Origin: an uncultured Oscillibacter sp.
GTDB taxonomy: Bacteria > Bacillota_A > Clostridia > Oscillospirales > Oscillospiraceae
Length of the DNA stretch: 64,000 nucleotides
Assembly (NCBI GenBank): GCA_951800675.1
Contig: CATOKC010000001.1
Span: 1-64,000, forward strand
Direction of reading: 5' to 3'
Position numbers and translations under genes: made by a program
In this document: positions 16,445 to 24,851 of the stretch, piece by piece
Numbering within the stretch: position 1 is the first letter of the stretch
Layout: every line of letters starts with the position of its first letter
Notes under the pieces: model-generated
What the model saw: only the letters and a program-made list of their open reading frames with translations
Database searches by the model: none
Told to the model about the DNA's origin: nothing

Positions 16445-17377
16445 ATGGAAGCACGAATGATATGCCTTCAAAACCGGAAAGCCCTCCGCCGGGAGCGGCG
16501 GCGCAGAGAGCTTCGGAGGGCGCGTTTTCTCTACGCCGCTGTCTTGGTGCTGGCCCTCGCCGGAATGCTTGCCCTTGGGCGGGAGGTGGTTTCCCTGTTC
16601 CATCAGATTACGCCCCTACCCAGTAAGCCGCCGTATGAAGCCGCAGAACCGGCGGGAGGCGGACAGGCGTCGGATATCCAAACTCCGCTGGACAGTGAGA
16701 CCTTACAGGCCCTGCAAGAGCTGACGACACAGGATCAGCGGGTTCAAGAGATAATCGACCATAGTCAGGATTACCCGGAGGACCTTTTAAAAATGCTGTC
16801 CCGGAATCTGGATATGCTGGACTTCGTGCTGGAATACCCGGAGAAACAGGGGCAGGTGTTTGCCGACACCATCGGCGACGTGGAGACCGGGGAGATTCCG
16901 CTCCTGCTCCAATACGACCAGCGCTGGGGCTATGGGGCTTACGGGGCCAGCTCCGTGGTGGTCAGCGGCTGCGGACCGGCGTGCCTTTCCATGGTGGCAG
17001 CCGGGCTGACAGGGGACGACACCATTACGCCCTACGCCGTGGCCCAGTATGCCGACCAGGAGGGCTATTATGTCTTTGGCGCCGGGACGGCCTGGAGCCT
17101 TATGAGCCGGGGCGCCTCCCACTTCGGTGTGGTGGGGGAAGAGCTGCCCCTGATGAAGTCAAAAATGGAAAGCGCCCTGCGGGACGGCCGTCCCATCATC
17201 TGTGTGGTGGGCCCCGGGGATTTTACCACCAGCGGGCACTTCATCGTCATCACTGGGATGCAAGATGGGCAGTTTACCGTCAACGACCCCAACAGCACCC
17301 AGCGGAGCGGCATGCTTTGGGATTATGAAACCCTGGAGCCCCAGATCAGCAATTTGTGGGCCTTCCGCGCGGTGTAA
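16445..17377 (+). CDS. Membrane-anchored C39-like cysteine peptidase in the van operon
   Basis: 310 residues. An Arg-rich cytoplasmic start, one membrane helix (about 28-46), a linker of ~100 residues, then a papain-like domain facing outside. The expected triad is visible: Cys176 in SGCGPACLSM, His265 in TSGHFIVITG and Asp281 in TVNDPN. In classical vanG clusters this position carries VanXY or VanW/VanY, which remove D-Ala-ending precursors. This protein has no zinc-peptidase motif, so it may replace that step or process wall peptides or a signal (inference). AAAGGA precedes the ATG. It is the first gene of the induced operon. Confidence 0.8.
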   Translation: MEARMICLQNRKALRRERRRRELRRARFLYAAVLVLALAGMLALGREVVSLFHQITPLPSKPPYEAAEPAGGGQASDIQTPLDSETLQALQELTTQDQRVQEIIDHSQDYPEDLLKMLSRNLDMLDFVLEYPEKQGQVFADTIGDVETGEIPLLLQYDQRWGYGAYGASSVVVSGCGPACLSMVAAGLTGDDTITPYAVAQYADQEGYYVFGAGTAWSLMSRGASHFGVVGEELPLMKSKMESALRDGRPIICVVGPGDFTTSGHFIVITGMQDGQFTVNDPNSTQRSGMLWDYETLEPQISNLWAFRAV

Positions 17378-17390
17378 AGGGGGAGAAAGG

Positions 17391-18437
17391 ATGAAGCGGA
17401 AATTCAAGATCGCCGTCCTGTTTGGCGGCTGCTCCCCGGAATACGGGGTGTCCCTCCAGTCTGCTGCTGCCGTCTTGCGCCATATGGACCGGGAGCGGTA
17501 CGAGCCGGTGATGGTGGGCATCTCCCAGAGCGGAGACTGGTTCCACTACACCGGGCCGGTGAGCCGCATCGAGGACGGCGGCTGGACCAGCGAGGAAGCC
17601 CGCGTCCGGGCGGTGCTGTCCCCCAGCCGGAGCCATCCTGCTCTGCTGGTATTGGAGGGGCAGACCATCCGGCGGATTTCATTGGACGCCGCCTTTCCCA
17701 TCCTCCACGGGCAGAACGGGGAGGACGGCACAGTTCAGGGCCTAATCGAGCTGGCGGGCGTCCCACTGGTGGGCTGCGGCGTGCTGTCCTCGGCGCTGTG
17801 CATGGACAAGGACCGGGCTCATAAGCTGGTCCAGACTGCCGGAATCGACGTGCCGAAGTCCTTTGTGGCGAGGCGGGCGGAGGGCGGCGTCCTGGAGCGG
17901 GCGGAAAGCATCGGCTATCCCCTGTTTGTCAAGCCTCTTCGGGCCGGGTCCTCCTTCGGAATCACAAGGGTCACGGAGGAACGCGCCCTCCCCGCCGCCC
18001 TGGAGACCGCCTTTGCCTACGGCGAGCAGGTCATTGTAGAGGCGTGTGTTCCCGGTTTTGAGGTGGGCTGCGCAGTCTTGGGCCATGATACGTTGACGGT
18101 GGGGGAACCGGACGAAATCGAGCTCCATGGGGACTTCTTCAACTACACGGAGAAGTACACCTTGAAAACCTCCGCCATCCATGTGCCTGCCCGGGTCACG
18201 CCGGAGCAGCGGCGTCGGATTCAGGAAAATGCGAAGATCATTTACCGGGCGCTGGACTGCCGGGGCTTTGCCCGGGTGGATCAATTCCTGACGCCCGAGG
18301 GCCGTCTGGTGTTCAACGAGGTCAACACCATCCCCGGCTTCACCGCCCACAGCCGCTATCCCAATATGATGAAGGCAGCGGGGCTGTCCTTTGAGCGGGT
18401 GATCTCCACCCTGATGGAACTGGCGGTGAAGCCGTGA
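17391..18437 (+). CDS. vanG: D-alanine--D-serine ligase, VanG type
   Basis: 348 residues, the normal length for VanG. ATP-grasp ligase: start VLFGGCSPEYGVSLQSAAAV, then FPILHGQNGEDGTVQGL, PLFVKPLRAGSSFGI, and FNEVNTIPGFTAHSRYP at the metal-binding end. The omega-loop reads EKYTLKTSAIHVPA, like VanC/VanG D-Ala-D-Ser ligases rather than D-Ala-D-Lac enzymes. It makes D-Ala-D-Ser for peptidoglycan precursors with low vancomycin affinity, using D-Ser from the racemase encoded next. GGGGGAGAAAGG lies before the ATG, 13 bp after the peptidase stop. Confidence 0.9.
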   Translation: MKRKFKIAVLFGGCSPEYGVSLQSAAAVLRHMDRERYEPVMVGISQSGDWFHYTGPVSRIEDGGWTSEEARVRAVLSPSRSHPALLVLEGQTIRRISLDAAFPILHGQNGEDGTVQGLIELAGVPLVGCGVLSSALCMDKDRAHKLVQTAGIDVPKSFVARRAEGGVLERAESIGYPLFVKPLRAGSSFGITRVTEERALPAALETAFAYGEQVIVEACVPGFEVGCAVLGHDTLTVGEPDEIELHGDFFNYTEKYTLKTSAIHVPARVTPEQRRRIQENAKIIYRALDCRGFARVDQFLTPEGRLVFNEVNTIPGFTAHSRYPNMMKAAGLSFERVISTLMELAVKP

Positions 18438-20503
18438 GGGCGGGGGACGCCTCATCCAGGAAATTCCCCGCCCTGGACGATTTTCGCCTGATTGCGGTCA
18501 TCCTTGTGGTGGCAAATCACACCCGTTCCGCTGAGGGATCGTTCTTGTGGCTCCTGACGGTGCTCCGCCGGGTGGCGGTGCCCTATTTCCTCATGGTCAG
18601 CGGGTATTTCCTGGGCCGGGACGGCTGGCGCTCCACAGGGCGCTTTCTAAAAAAGACCGCGCTTTTGTATGGGATCGCTGTGTTGCTGTATTTACCCCTC
18701 AATTGGTACGCGGGGCAGTTGTCCCCGGATTTCATCCGGCAGGCCCTGTTTGACGGCAGCTTCTATCACCTCTGGTATCTCCCGGCCCTGCTGCTGGGCG
18801 CGCCTGTCGCCTATCTTCTCAGCCGCCTGGGGCAGAGAAAGGCCCTCCTGCTTGCGGGAGGGCTGTACCTGATCGGGTTGGGGGGTGACAGCTATTACGG
18901 CTTCCTGCCGGAGAGCGCGACCGGCTTTTACGGCACGGTCTTTCGGGTATTCACCCGCACCCGAAACGGCCTTTTCTATGTCCCGCTCTTCCTGCTGCTG
19001 GGAGCGGCAGGGTTCACGTTGGGGCGTCGGCTGTCCTTGGCGGGCTTCCTCCTTTCCCTGTCCATGCTGGTTTCCGAGGCTCTGCTTCTTCACGGGGCAG
19101 GCGTCCAGCGGTTTGACAGCATGTATCTCTGCTTCCCCTTTCTGATGGTGTTTCTGTTCTCTCTGCTGCTGCATTTCAACCGGGGAGAGCGGCGGGAACT
19201 CCGGCGGCTGACAACGCTGGTGTACTTGCTCCACCCCTGGTGCATTGTGCTGGCGCGGCAAGGCGCGGAGGCTGTGGAGCTGACAGGGCTTCTGGTGGAA
19301 AACACCTTTGTCCATTTCCTGGCGGTGCTGGCCCTTAGTCTTTTCCTGTCCCATTTGCTTCTGCTGGCCCCGCCGCCCCGGCCATATCCAAAGGCCCGGG
19401 CCTGGATCGAGCTGGACCGGGCCGCGCTGCGGCAGAACGTGGAGCAGCTGCGGTCCCTGCTGCCGGAGGGCTGCGCCCTGATGCCCGCAGTCAAGGCCAA
19501 CGCCTATGGTCATGGAGCGGTGCTGATTGCAAGGGAATTGGGCCGCTTGGGTATTCGGGCCTTTTGCGTTGCCACAGCGGAAGAGGGCGTGGAACTCCGG
19601 CGGCACGGTATCCGGGGCGATATCCTGGTCTTAGGGTACACCCACCCAGGGCAATTTCCTCTCCTGCGGAGATACCGCCTGACGCAAACAGTGGTTGATA
19701 CGAATCACGCCCGGCTGCTTAACGCTTCTGGAAAAAGGCTGGGGGTCCATTTGAAAATCGACACAGGGATGCGCAGGCTGGGCATCCCCGCGGCGCAAAC
19801 GGCGGAAATTGCCCGTATATTTCAATTGAAGAACCTACAGATCGAGGGGATCTTTACACACCTGTGCGCCGATGAAAGAAGAGGCGGAGAGGACGAGGCA
19901 TATACCCTGCTCCAAGCGGCGGCTTTTTACGAGGTCCTCAGTGACTTGGAGAAGCAGGGCCTTCCCTACGGCAAAGCCCATCTGCTGTCCAGCTATGGGC
20001 TTCTGAACTACCCGGAGCTTGGAGGCGCTTATGCCAGAGTGGGAATCGCCCTCTACGGTGTGCTGAGCAGCCGCGAAGGTCTGGAACGCTGCCCTCTCGC
20101 CCTGCGGCCGGTCCTGTCCTTGAAGGTCCGGGTTGCGTTGGTAAAAAATCTCCGCAAGGGAGAGCACGCAGGCTATGGCCTTGGGTATACGGCGGAATGC
20201 GACAAGCGGATTGCCCTTTTGTCCATCGGATACGCGGACGGCTTTCCACGCGCCATGTCCCGCGGAAGGGGAAAGGTTTTGATCAACGGCGTGGAGGCCC
20301 CTGTTATCGGCCGTGTCTGCATGGACCAGACGTTGGTGGATGTGACAGACGCTCCGGATGTGAAAAGCGGAGATAGCGCGGTTGTCATCGGCGTGTCTGG
20401 GCAAAGGGAAATCAGCGCCTATGATTGGTCGGAAGCAGGCGAAACGATTACAAATGAGGTGTTGAGCCGCTTGAGTACGCGCCTGCGCAGAACAACGCGC
20501 TAA
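18434..20503 (+). CDS. vanT: VanT-type membrane serine/alanine racemase
   Basis: 689 residues, GTG start overlapping the vanG stop by 4 bp (GTGA). Residues 1 to ~315 form an acyltransferase-3-like membrane domain with about ten helices. Residues ~325-689 are a PLP alanine-racemase fold: AVKANAYGHG with the PLP lysine near residue 354, HLKIDTGMRRLG, RVGIALYG and RVCMDQTLVDVTD. In VanT the membrane part imports L-Ser and the C-terminal part makes D-Ser for the ligase. The preserved two-domain form makes a complete D-Ser pathway here. Confidence 0.9.
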   Translation: MRAGDASSRKFPALDDFRLIAVILVVANHTRSAEGSFLWLLTVLRRVAVPYFLMVSGYFLGRDGWRSTGRFLKKTALLYGIAVLLYLPLNWYAGQLSPDFIRQALFDGSFYHLWYLPALLLGAPVAYLLSRLGQRKALLLAGGLYLIGLGGDSYYGFLPESATGFYGTVFRVFTRTRNGLFYVPLFLLLGAAGFTLGRRLSLAGFLLSLSMLVSEALLLHGAGVQRFDSMYLCFPFLMVFLFSLLLHFNRGERRELRRLTTLVYLLHPWCIVLARQGAEAVELTGLLVENTFVHFLAVLALSLFLSHLLLLAPPPRPYPKARAWIELDRAALRQNVEQLRSLLPEGCALMPAVKANAYGHGAVLIARELGRLGIRAFCVATAEEGVELRRHGIRGDILVLGYTHPGQFPLLRRYRLTQTVVDTNHARLLNASGKRLGVHLKIDTGMRRLGIPAAQTAEIARIFQLKNLQIEGIFTHLCADERRGGEDEAYTLLQAAAFYEVLSDLEKQGLPYGKAHLLSSYGLLNYPELGGAYARVGIALYGVLSSREGLERCPLALRPVLSLKVRVALVKNLRKGEHAGYGLGYTAECDKRIALLSIGYADGFPRAMSRGRGKVLINGVEAPVIGRVCMDQTLVDVTDAPDVKSGDSAVVIGVSGQREISAYDWSEAGETITNEVLSRLSTRLRRTTR

Positions 20504-20558
20504 TCGTACTTGATCGCGTTGTCCTGTCCTTTCAAGCCTGTCTCCCTCAAAGCGCCTC

Positions 20559-22019
20559 TTATCCCCGGAAGCCGCTCTCCCGTTTCAAGAGCTCTCGGGT
20601 CACCTCGTATACCCGCTGGGTAGAGGGCACGTTCAGCCGCTCCTTGACGGAATGGACATCGTGGAGCTCCGGACCAAAGGACACCGCGTCCAGCCCCGGC
20701 AGCTTCTCGATGAACAGCCCGCACTCCAAACCGCCGTGGGTGGCCTCGATGGTTCCCTGCTTGCCGCACACGGCCTCATAGGCCGCCAAAACCTCCTCCC
20801 GCAGAGCGGAACTCCGGTCATACTGCCAGCCGGGATAGTTGCCCCGGAGCGTGAAGGAGCCCCCGCCCAGCTCCAGGATGGCTTTCAGCCGCTGGACCAG
20901 CATATCCTTTTGGGTGGCGACGCAGGAGCGGACGGAGATGCCGAAATAGAGCCCGTCCTCCTTCATTTCCATCACACCCATATTCAGGGAGGTCTGCACC
21001 AGGCCGGGGAAATCCACATTCATGGCCTGAACCCCCTGGGGCACCGCCAGCAGGGCGCGAAGGACGTTCGCCGTCGCCTCCGGGGCCAGCGCGCCGTCCA
21101 GGGCGGTTTTTTCGCAGGTCAGCGTAATGCCGTCGTCACAGCCTGCGCACTCGTTTTTCAGCGCCCCGTCGAACGCTTGGATAAACGTCGCGAACTCCTC
21201 TGCCCGGTCTGCCGGGACGGCGACCTTGGCATGGTTCCGGGAGCAGATCACGTTGTCGAACCTTCCGCCCCGCAGGTCCGCAAGCCGCAGGCCGGGAATA
21301 CGCTCCATGGCGCTGTACAGCACCCGGCCCATAACCTGGTTGGCGGAGGCCCTGCCCTTGTGAATCTCCGCGCCGGAGTGTCCTCCCAGAAGGCCCTCCA
21401 GGGAAATTTCATAGCCCGCCTCCCCATTCAGCGGCGCTTTCACGCCTGGCAGGAAGCAGTCCACCCGCACGCCTCCGGCGCAGGAGACGGTGAAAACCCC
21501 TTCCTCTTCCGAGTCCAGGTTCACCAGCTTCCGCCCCTTCAAATCGGAGCAGTCCAGGGCGAAGGCTCCCTCCAGGCCCACCTCCTCGTCCACGGTGAAC
21601 ACCGCCTCCAAGGGGGGATGCGCCAAACTGTCATCCGCCAGAATCGCCAAAATCATAGCCACCGCAATGCCGTTGTCCCCGCCCAAGGAGGTCCGGTCCG
21701 CCCATACCCACTCCCCGTCCGTGCGGAGGTCCAGGCCCTCCTTTGCCATGTCTTTGGCGCAGTCTTCTGTTTTGACGCATACCATGTCGATGTGGCCCTG
21801 GAGAATGACAGCGGGGACATCCTCGCAACCGGGACTGGCATCCTTCCAAATCACCACATTGTTTGCCTCGTCCTGCCGCCACCGCAGACCCAGCTCCTTG
21901 GCAAAGCCCACGCAAAGGTCGCTGATTTGCTTGGTATTGCCGCTGCCATGGGGCACGGCGCAAAGTTTTTCAAAGTATTCGAATACCGCCTTGGGCTCCA
22001 GACCGGATAATACTGCCAT
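20559..22019 (-). CDS. pepD: Cytosolic aminoacyl-histidine dipeptidase (PepD, M20)
   Basis: 486 residues, the usual PepD length. Metal ligands sit in LQGHIDMVCV, SLGGDNGIAVA and VDEEVGLEGA. The catalytic domain resumes near the end with EATHGGLECGLF and FGPELHDVHS. It splits dipeptides in the cytoplasm, providing amino acids from imported peptides. AGGAGG precedes its ATG. A strong terminator lies between it and the upstream importer operon, so it has its own transcript. Convergent with vanT, with 55 bp between them and no obvious hairpin. Confidence 0.92.
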   Translation of the reverse strand: MAVLSGLEPKAVFEYFEKLCAVPHGSGNTKQISDLCVGFAKELGLRWRQDEANNVVIWKDASPGCEDVPAVILQGHIDMVCVKTEDCAKDMAKEGLDLRTDGEWVWADRTSLGGDNGIAVAMILAILADDSLAHPPLEAVFTVDEEVGLEGAFALDCSDLKGRKLVNLDSEEEGVFTVSCAGGVRVDCFLPGVKAPLNGEAGYEISLEGLLGGHSGAEIHKGRASANQVMGRVLYSAMERIPGLRLADLRGGRFDNVICSRNHAKVAVPADRAEEFATFIQAFDGALKNECAGCDDGITLTCEKTALDGALAPEATANVLRALLAVPQGVQAMNVDFPGLVQTSLNMGVMEMKEDGLYFGISVRSCVATQKDMLVQRLKAILELGGGSFTLRGNYPGWQYDRSSALREEVLAAYEAVCGKQGTIEATHGGLECGLFIEKLPGLDAVSFGPELHDVHSVKERLNVPSTQRVYEVTRELLKRESGFRG

Positions 22020-22046
22020 CGAAAGTTCCTCCTTCTATTTTCTCAA

Positions 22047-22079
22047 ATGAAAGACCGCCCCGCCTTTGGCGGGGCGGTC
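22047..22079 (-). terminator. Terminator of the DUF3798 importer operon
   Basis: A 12-bp perfect stem (22053-22064 with 22068-22079), three-base loop, followed on the minus strand by TTTCATTT. Confidence 0.8.
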
Positions 22080-22104
22080 CTATTGTTTCCAAATACCGCG
22101 GAAG

Positions 22105-22623
22105 TCAGACGTCGCCCAGGCCGTCCTCCAGGCCCAGTTCACCCTCTAGGCCCATATCGCCGCCAAGGCCGAACTCGTCGCCCTCGCCGGGAACCCCTTC
22201 GTCGACGGGTTCTTCCGTCACGGCGGGAACAAATTCGGAGTACCAGGCCTCCTCCGGCAGTCCCGCCAGCAGGGCGGGCAGGTTTACCACGATGCCGTCC
22301 ACGCTGTAGGGCAGCTTCAAGTCAATCTCGTGAATTTCAGACTCGCCGCCTTTCTCCCGGGTGACCTCCAGAATCATCTTGAAATTCTGGCCGATCCAAA
22401 TGGACATGCCCCGGTCCCGCTTGGAAAGCTTGGCGACTTCCTCGCCCTTGACCGTGACCACAACCTTCTCAAAAGCCTTATAGGTCTGGCCCTGATAGTC
22501 CTCCAGAGTCTTGTTGTCGAAATAGACCGTGTGTCCCCGGCCGATAACCATCATAGCCGCGGCGACGCCCACCAGCAGCAGCACCAGCAGGAGAGAAAAG
22601 AGGATTCTTCTTTTCGCTTTCAT
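22105..22623 (-). CDS. Membrane-anchored accessory protein of the importer (DUF6672-like)
   Basis: 172 residues. One N-terminal membrane helix (ILFSLLLVLLLVGVAAAMMV), an extracytoplasmic domain of ~110 residues (HTVYFDNKTLEDYQGQTY, SIWIGQNFKMILEV) and an acidic Gly/Glu-rich tail. The ATG overlaps the stop of the upstream permease (TGATG), and a GTG just before is less likely. I recall this small protein travelling with DUF3798-type importers as DUF6672, but its role is unknown. It may stabilise the transporter or binding protein at the membrane. Confidence 0.7.
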   Translation of the reverse strand: MKAKRRILFSLLLVLLLVGVAAAMMVIGRGHTVYFDNKTLEDYQGQTYKAFEKVVVTVKGEEVAKLSKRDRGMSIWIGQNFKMILEVTREKGGESEIHEIDLKLPYSVDGIVVNLPALLAGLPEEAWYSEFVPAVTEEPVDEGVPGEGDEFGLGGDMGLEGELGLEDGLGDV

Positions 22624-23750
22624 CACGCATCCTCCTTCTTCGTCTGGGCCTCGGCCAGTTCCTGGCCCGCCTTGCTCCGCACCATGCGTTTCTTGGCCTC
22701 ATACATAATCAAGGCCAGGGTGATGACACCATAGGACAGGAACACGCGGAAATACTCACCCACCATGGAATCGCCGGTGATGAACGCGCCCGCGCCGGGG
22801 GCCACAATGAACATCAGGTGGAAGAGAATCACGCCCAGGAAGGCGTTGCCGATACCAGCCTTTTCCACCGACGCGCCGCCCACCAGCAGCGCCGCGATGC
22901 AGAACATACCGATCTGAGCGTGTCCGGTGTAAGTGGGCAGGTTGCCGATATTCTGGAGATAGATCACCATGCCAAAGCCGGCGCAGACGGTGGACATCAC
23001 CACGGAGATGATGCGGGTCCGGTCCACGTTGATGCCCGCGGCCTTGGCCACCTCCAAATCCTGGCCCACGGCCCGCATGTCCTGCCCCAGCTTTGTGCGG
23101 CGGAACCAGACAATGAACAGGCACAGCAACGCCACCAAAAGGAAGGTAAACACAGGAATCTTCACGCCCGCGACCCGGATTGCCAGCAGGTCGTCCAGGC
23201 ATTGGCGCATATTCAGCAGGCTCACGGTATTTCGGATGCCGTAGCCCCGGGGCAGCATGATGCTGGCATGCGCGATGGGGACAATGGCTCCCATGATATA
23301 CAGCACGATGAGCTGATACCAGCCGTTGATAAAGAAGTTGATGATATAGCTGGTGATCATCTCCCGGCCCTTGGCCATGTTTTGCAGCGTACCGCAGATG
23401 AAGCCCAGCAGGGCGGAGAAGGGAATGGACAGGATCATCGCCAGCACTACGCCGGGAATCCCCCAGATTTGCCAGTCCGCCACCAGGATGATGGCAATTT
23501 CCGCACCCATGGCTCCCAGAGTCATGGCGAAGTTCAGTCCCATGCCCGCCATAATGGGGAACAGCAGGCACAGCACCAAAAACAGGTTCCGGCCCATACG
23601 GGTGACGATCTCGTTTAGCAGATAGCTGGGGGAGAAGCCCGCCATGGGAATGAATACGGCGCAGATGATGATAAACATGATGGGCACGGCGTTGTTCTGC
23701 GCCAGCTCCAAGGCCCGCTTTCCAGCGGGAAGGTTCGTTTTCCTGCTCAT
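22623..23750 (-). CDS. ABC transporter permease 2 (RbsC/BMP-like)
   Basis: 375 residues with 8-10 predicted helices. The BPD_transp_2 family pattern is present: GMGLNFAMTLGAMGAEIA and, in the coupling loop region, MRAVGQDLEVAKAAGINVDRTR followed by the glycine-rich LLVGGASVEKAGIGNAFLG. It pairs with the permease encoded immediately upstream; their genes overlap by 4 bp, which suggests a heterodimeric channel. The Lys/Glu-rich cytoplasmic tail is a minor variation. Confidence 0.88.
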   Translation of the reverse strand: MSRKTNLPAGKRALELAQNNAVPIMFIIICAVFIPMAGFSPSYLLNEIVTRMGRNLFLVLCLLFPIMAGMGLNFAMTLGAMGAEIAIILVADWQIWGIPGVVLAMILSIPFSALLGFICGTLQNMAKGREMITSYIINFFINGWYQLIVLYIMGAIVPIAHASIMLPRGYGIRNTVSLLNMRQCLDDLLAIRVAGVKIPVFTFLLVALLCLFIVWFRRTKLGQDMRAVGQDLEVAKAAGINVDRTRIISVVMSTVCAGFGMVIYLQNIGNLPTYTGHAQIGMFCIAALLVGGASVEKAGIGNAFLGVILFHLMFIVAPGAGAFITGDSMVGEYFRVFLSYGVITLALIMYEAKKRMVRSKAGQELAEAQTKKEDA

Positions 23751-24838
23751 TTCGCACCCTCCGCCTTTCTGGTCAGCGCGTACAGGATCATGCCCTGAGA
23801 GACGATAATCCGAATGACCTCGCTCATGTCCATGTGAATCGCGGAGTTCATCACCGTGGGGGTCATGGTCACAATTCCCTGGAAGAGAATCGTTCCGATG
23901 ATGACATGGGGAATACTGGCCTTGTTCACCGAGGCGCCTCCGATCAGGATGGCCGCCACCGTGGGCATGGTCAGGTTGTTGGGAGCGTTGTACAACTGGA
24001 TGAAGCCAAAGCCCTGTTGGTACATCAAGATGCCCATGGCGCCCAGCCAGGTGGACATGATGACGGAGAGCATCCGGGTCCGGTCCACGTTGATGCCCGC
24101 GGCCCGGGCAAAGGCGGCGTTAGAGCCCACCGCTGTCATGGCCGTGCCGGTTTTGGTATGGAGAAAAGCCCACATCAAGAAAGCCAGCAGCGCAAAGGCG
24201 ATCAGGGACCCGGTGGGAATCTTGATCCGCTCCAGCGGGCCCAGGCTGATGTGCAGGGCAGCGGCGATTTTAGCGAAGTCAATCTCTAAAAGTCTGGCCA
24301 GCGTCTGGTTATAAAAGCCGTCCAGAGAGATGGTGGGCCGCAGGCCGTTGCCCGAAAGGCCGTAGACCATGGTGGGGCTGCTATAGGGCAGCAACAGCCA
24401 CATCATGCAGAAAAAAGACATGACGGAAAAACCCACATAGGTGGCAATCATCATCTCGCCACCCTTGATGCGGTTCAGGAGCAGTCCGTAGCCCCCGCCC
24501 AGAATCACCGCGAAGGGCGTGGCAATCAGCACCGCCATCACAAAGCTCATGGGGCCGGTAAAGCCCAGCTGGATGGACAATGTGCCGCCCAGGAGGCCGC
24601 AGATAATCGCCAGAGGCAAGCCGAAGTTCAGACCGCAGCCCGCGTGGATCATGGGCACCATGGCCAGGACCAGCACCGCGTTCCAGCTGAAGCGGTTGAT
24701 GATGTTGGTAATCTGGGTGGGCAGGTCAACCCCGACAAAGGGGGTCAGAATGAAGAGGACCAGCAAAAACCCGGAGATAATCAGCCGGGGAAACCCCATC
24801 TTTTTCAGCGCCGGCGGTAATACATATCCCGTTATCAT
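23747..24838 (-). CDS. ABC transporter permease 1 (RbsC/BMP-like)
   Basis: 363 residues with about ten helices. It shares with its partner the GCGLNFGLPLAIICGLLGG segment, the coupling motif MTAVGSNAAFARAAGINVDRTR and the glycine-rich ILIGGASVNKASIPHVIIG. GGAGGG lies 7 bases before the ATG. It forms the inner-membrane pore with the downstream permease. The two permeases differ enough to be an old duplication. Confidence 0.88.
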   Translation of the reverse strand: MITGYVLPPALKKMGFPRLIISGFLLVLFILTPFVGVDLPTQITNIINRFSWNAVLVLAMVPMIHAGCGLNFGLPLAIICGLLGGTLSIQLGFTGPMSFVMAVLIATPFAVILGGGYGLLLNRIKGGEMMIATYVGFSVMSFFCMMWLLLPYSSPTMVYGLSGNGLRPTISLDGFYNQTLARLLEIDFAKIAAALHISLGPLERIKIPTGSLIAFALLAFLMWAFLHTKTGTAMTAVGSNAAFARAAGINVDRTRMLSVIMSTWLGAMGILMYQQGFGFIQLYNAPNNLTMPTVAAILIGGASVNKASIPHVIIGTILFQGIVTMTPTVMNSAIHMDMSEVIRIIVSQGMILYALTRKAEGAK

Positions 24839-24851
24839 TTCATTTCCCTCC

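Noticed and set aside
16445..17377. VanY or VanXY peptidase
   Set aside because: No SxHxxGxAxD or ExxH zinc motif; the sequence has a Cys-His-Asp arrangement instead.
14476..20503. Recent mobile origin of the van cluster
   Set aside because: No integrase, IS ends or composition shift is visible at its borders, so it is more likely a resident intrinsic cluster.
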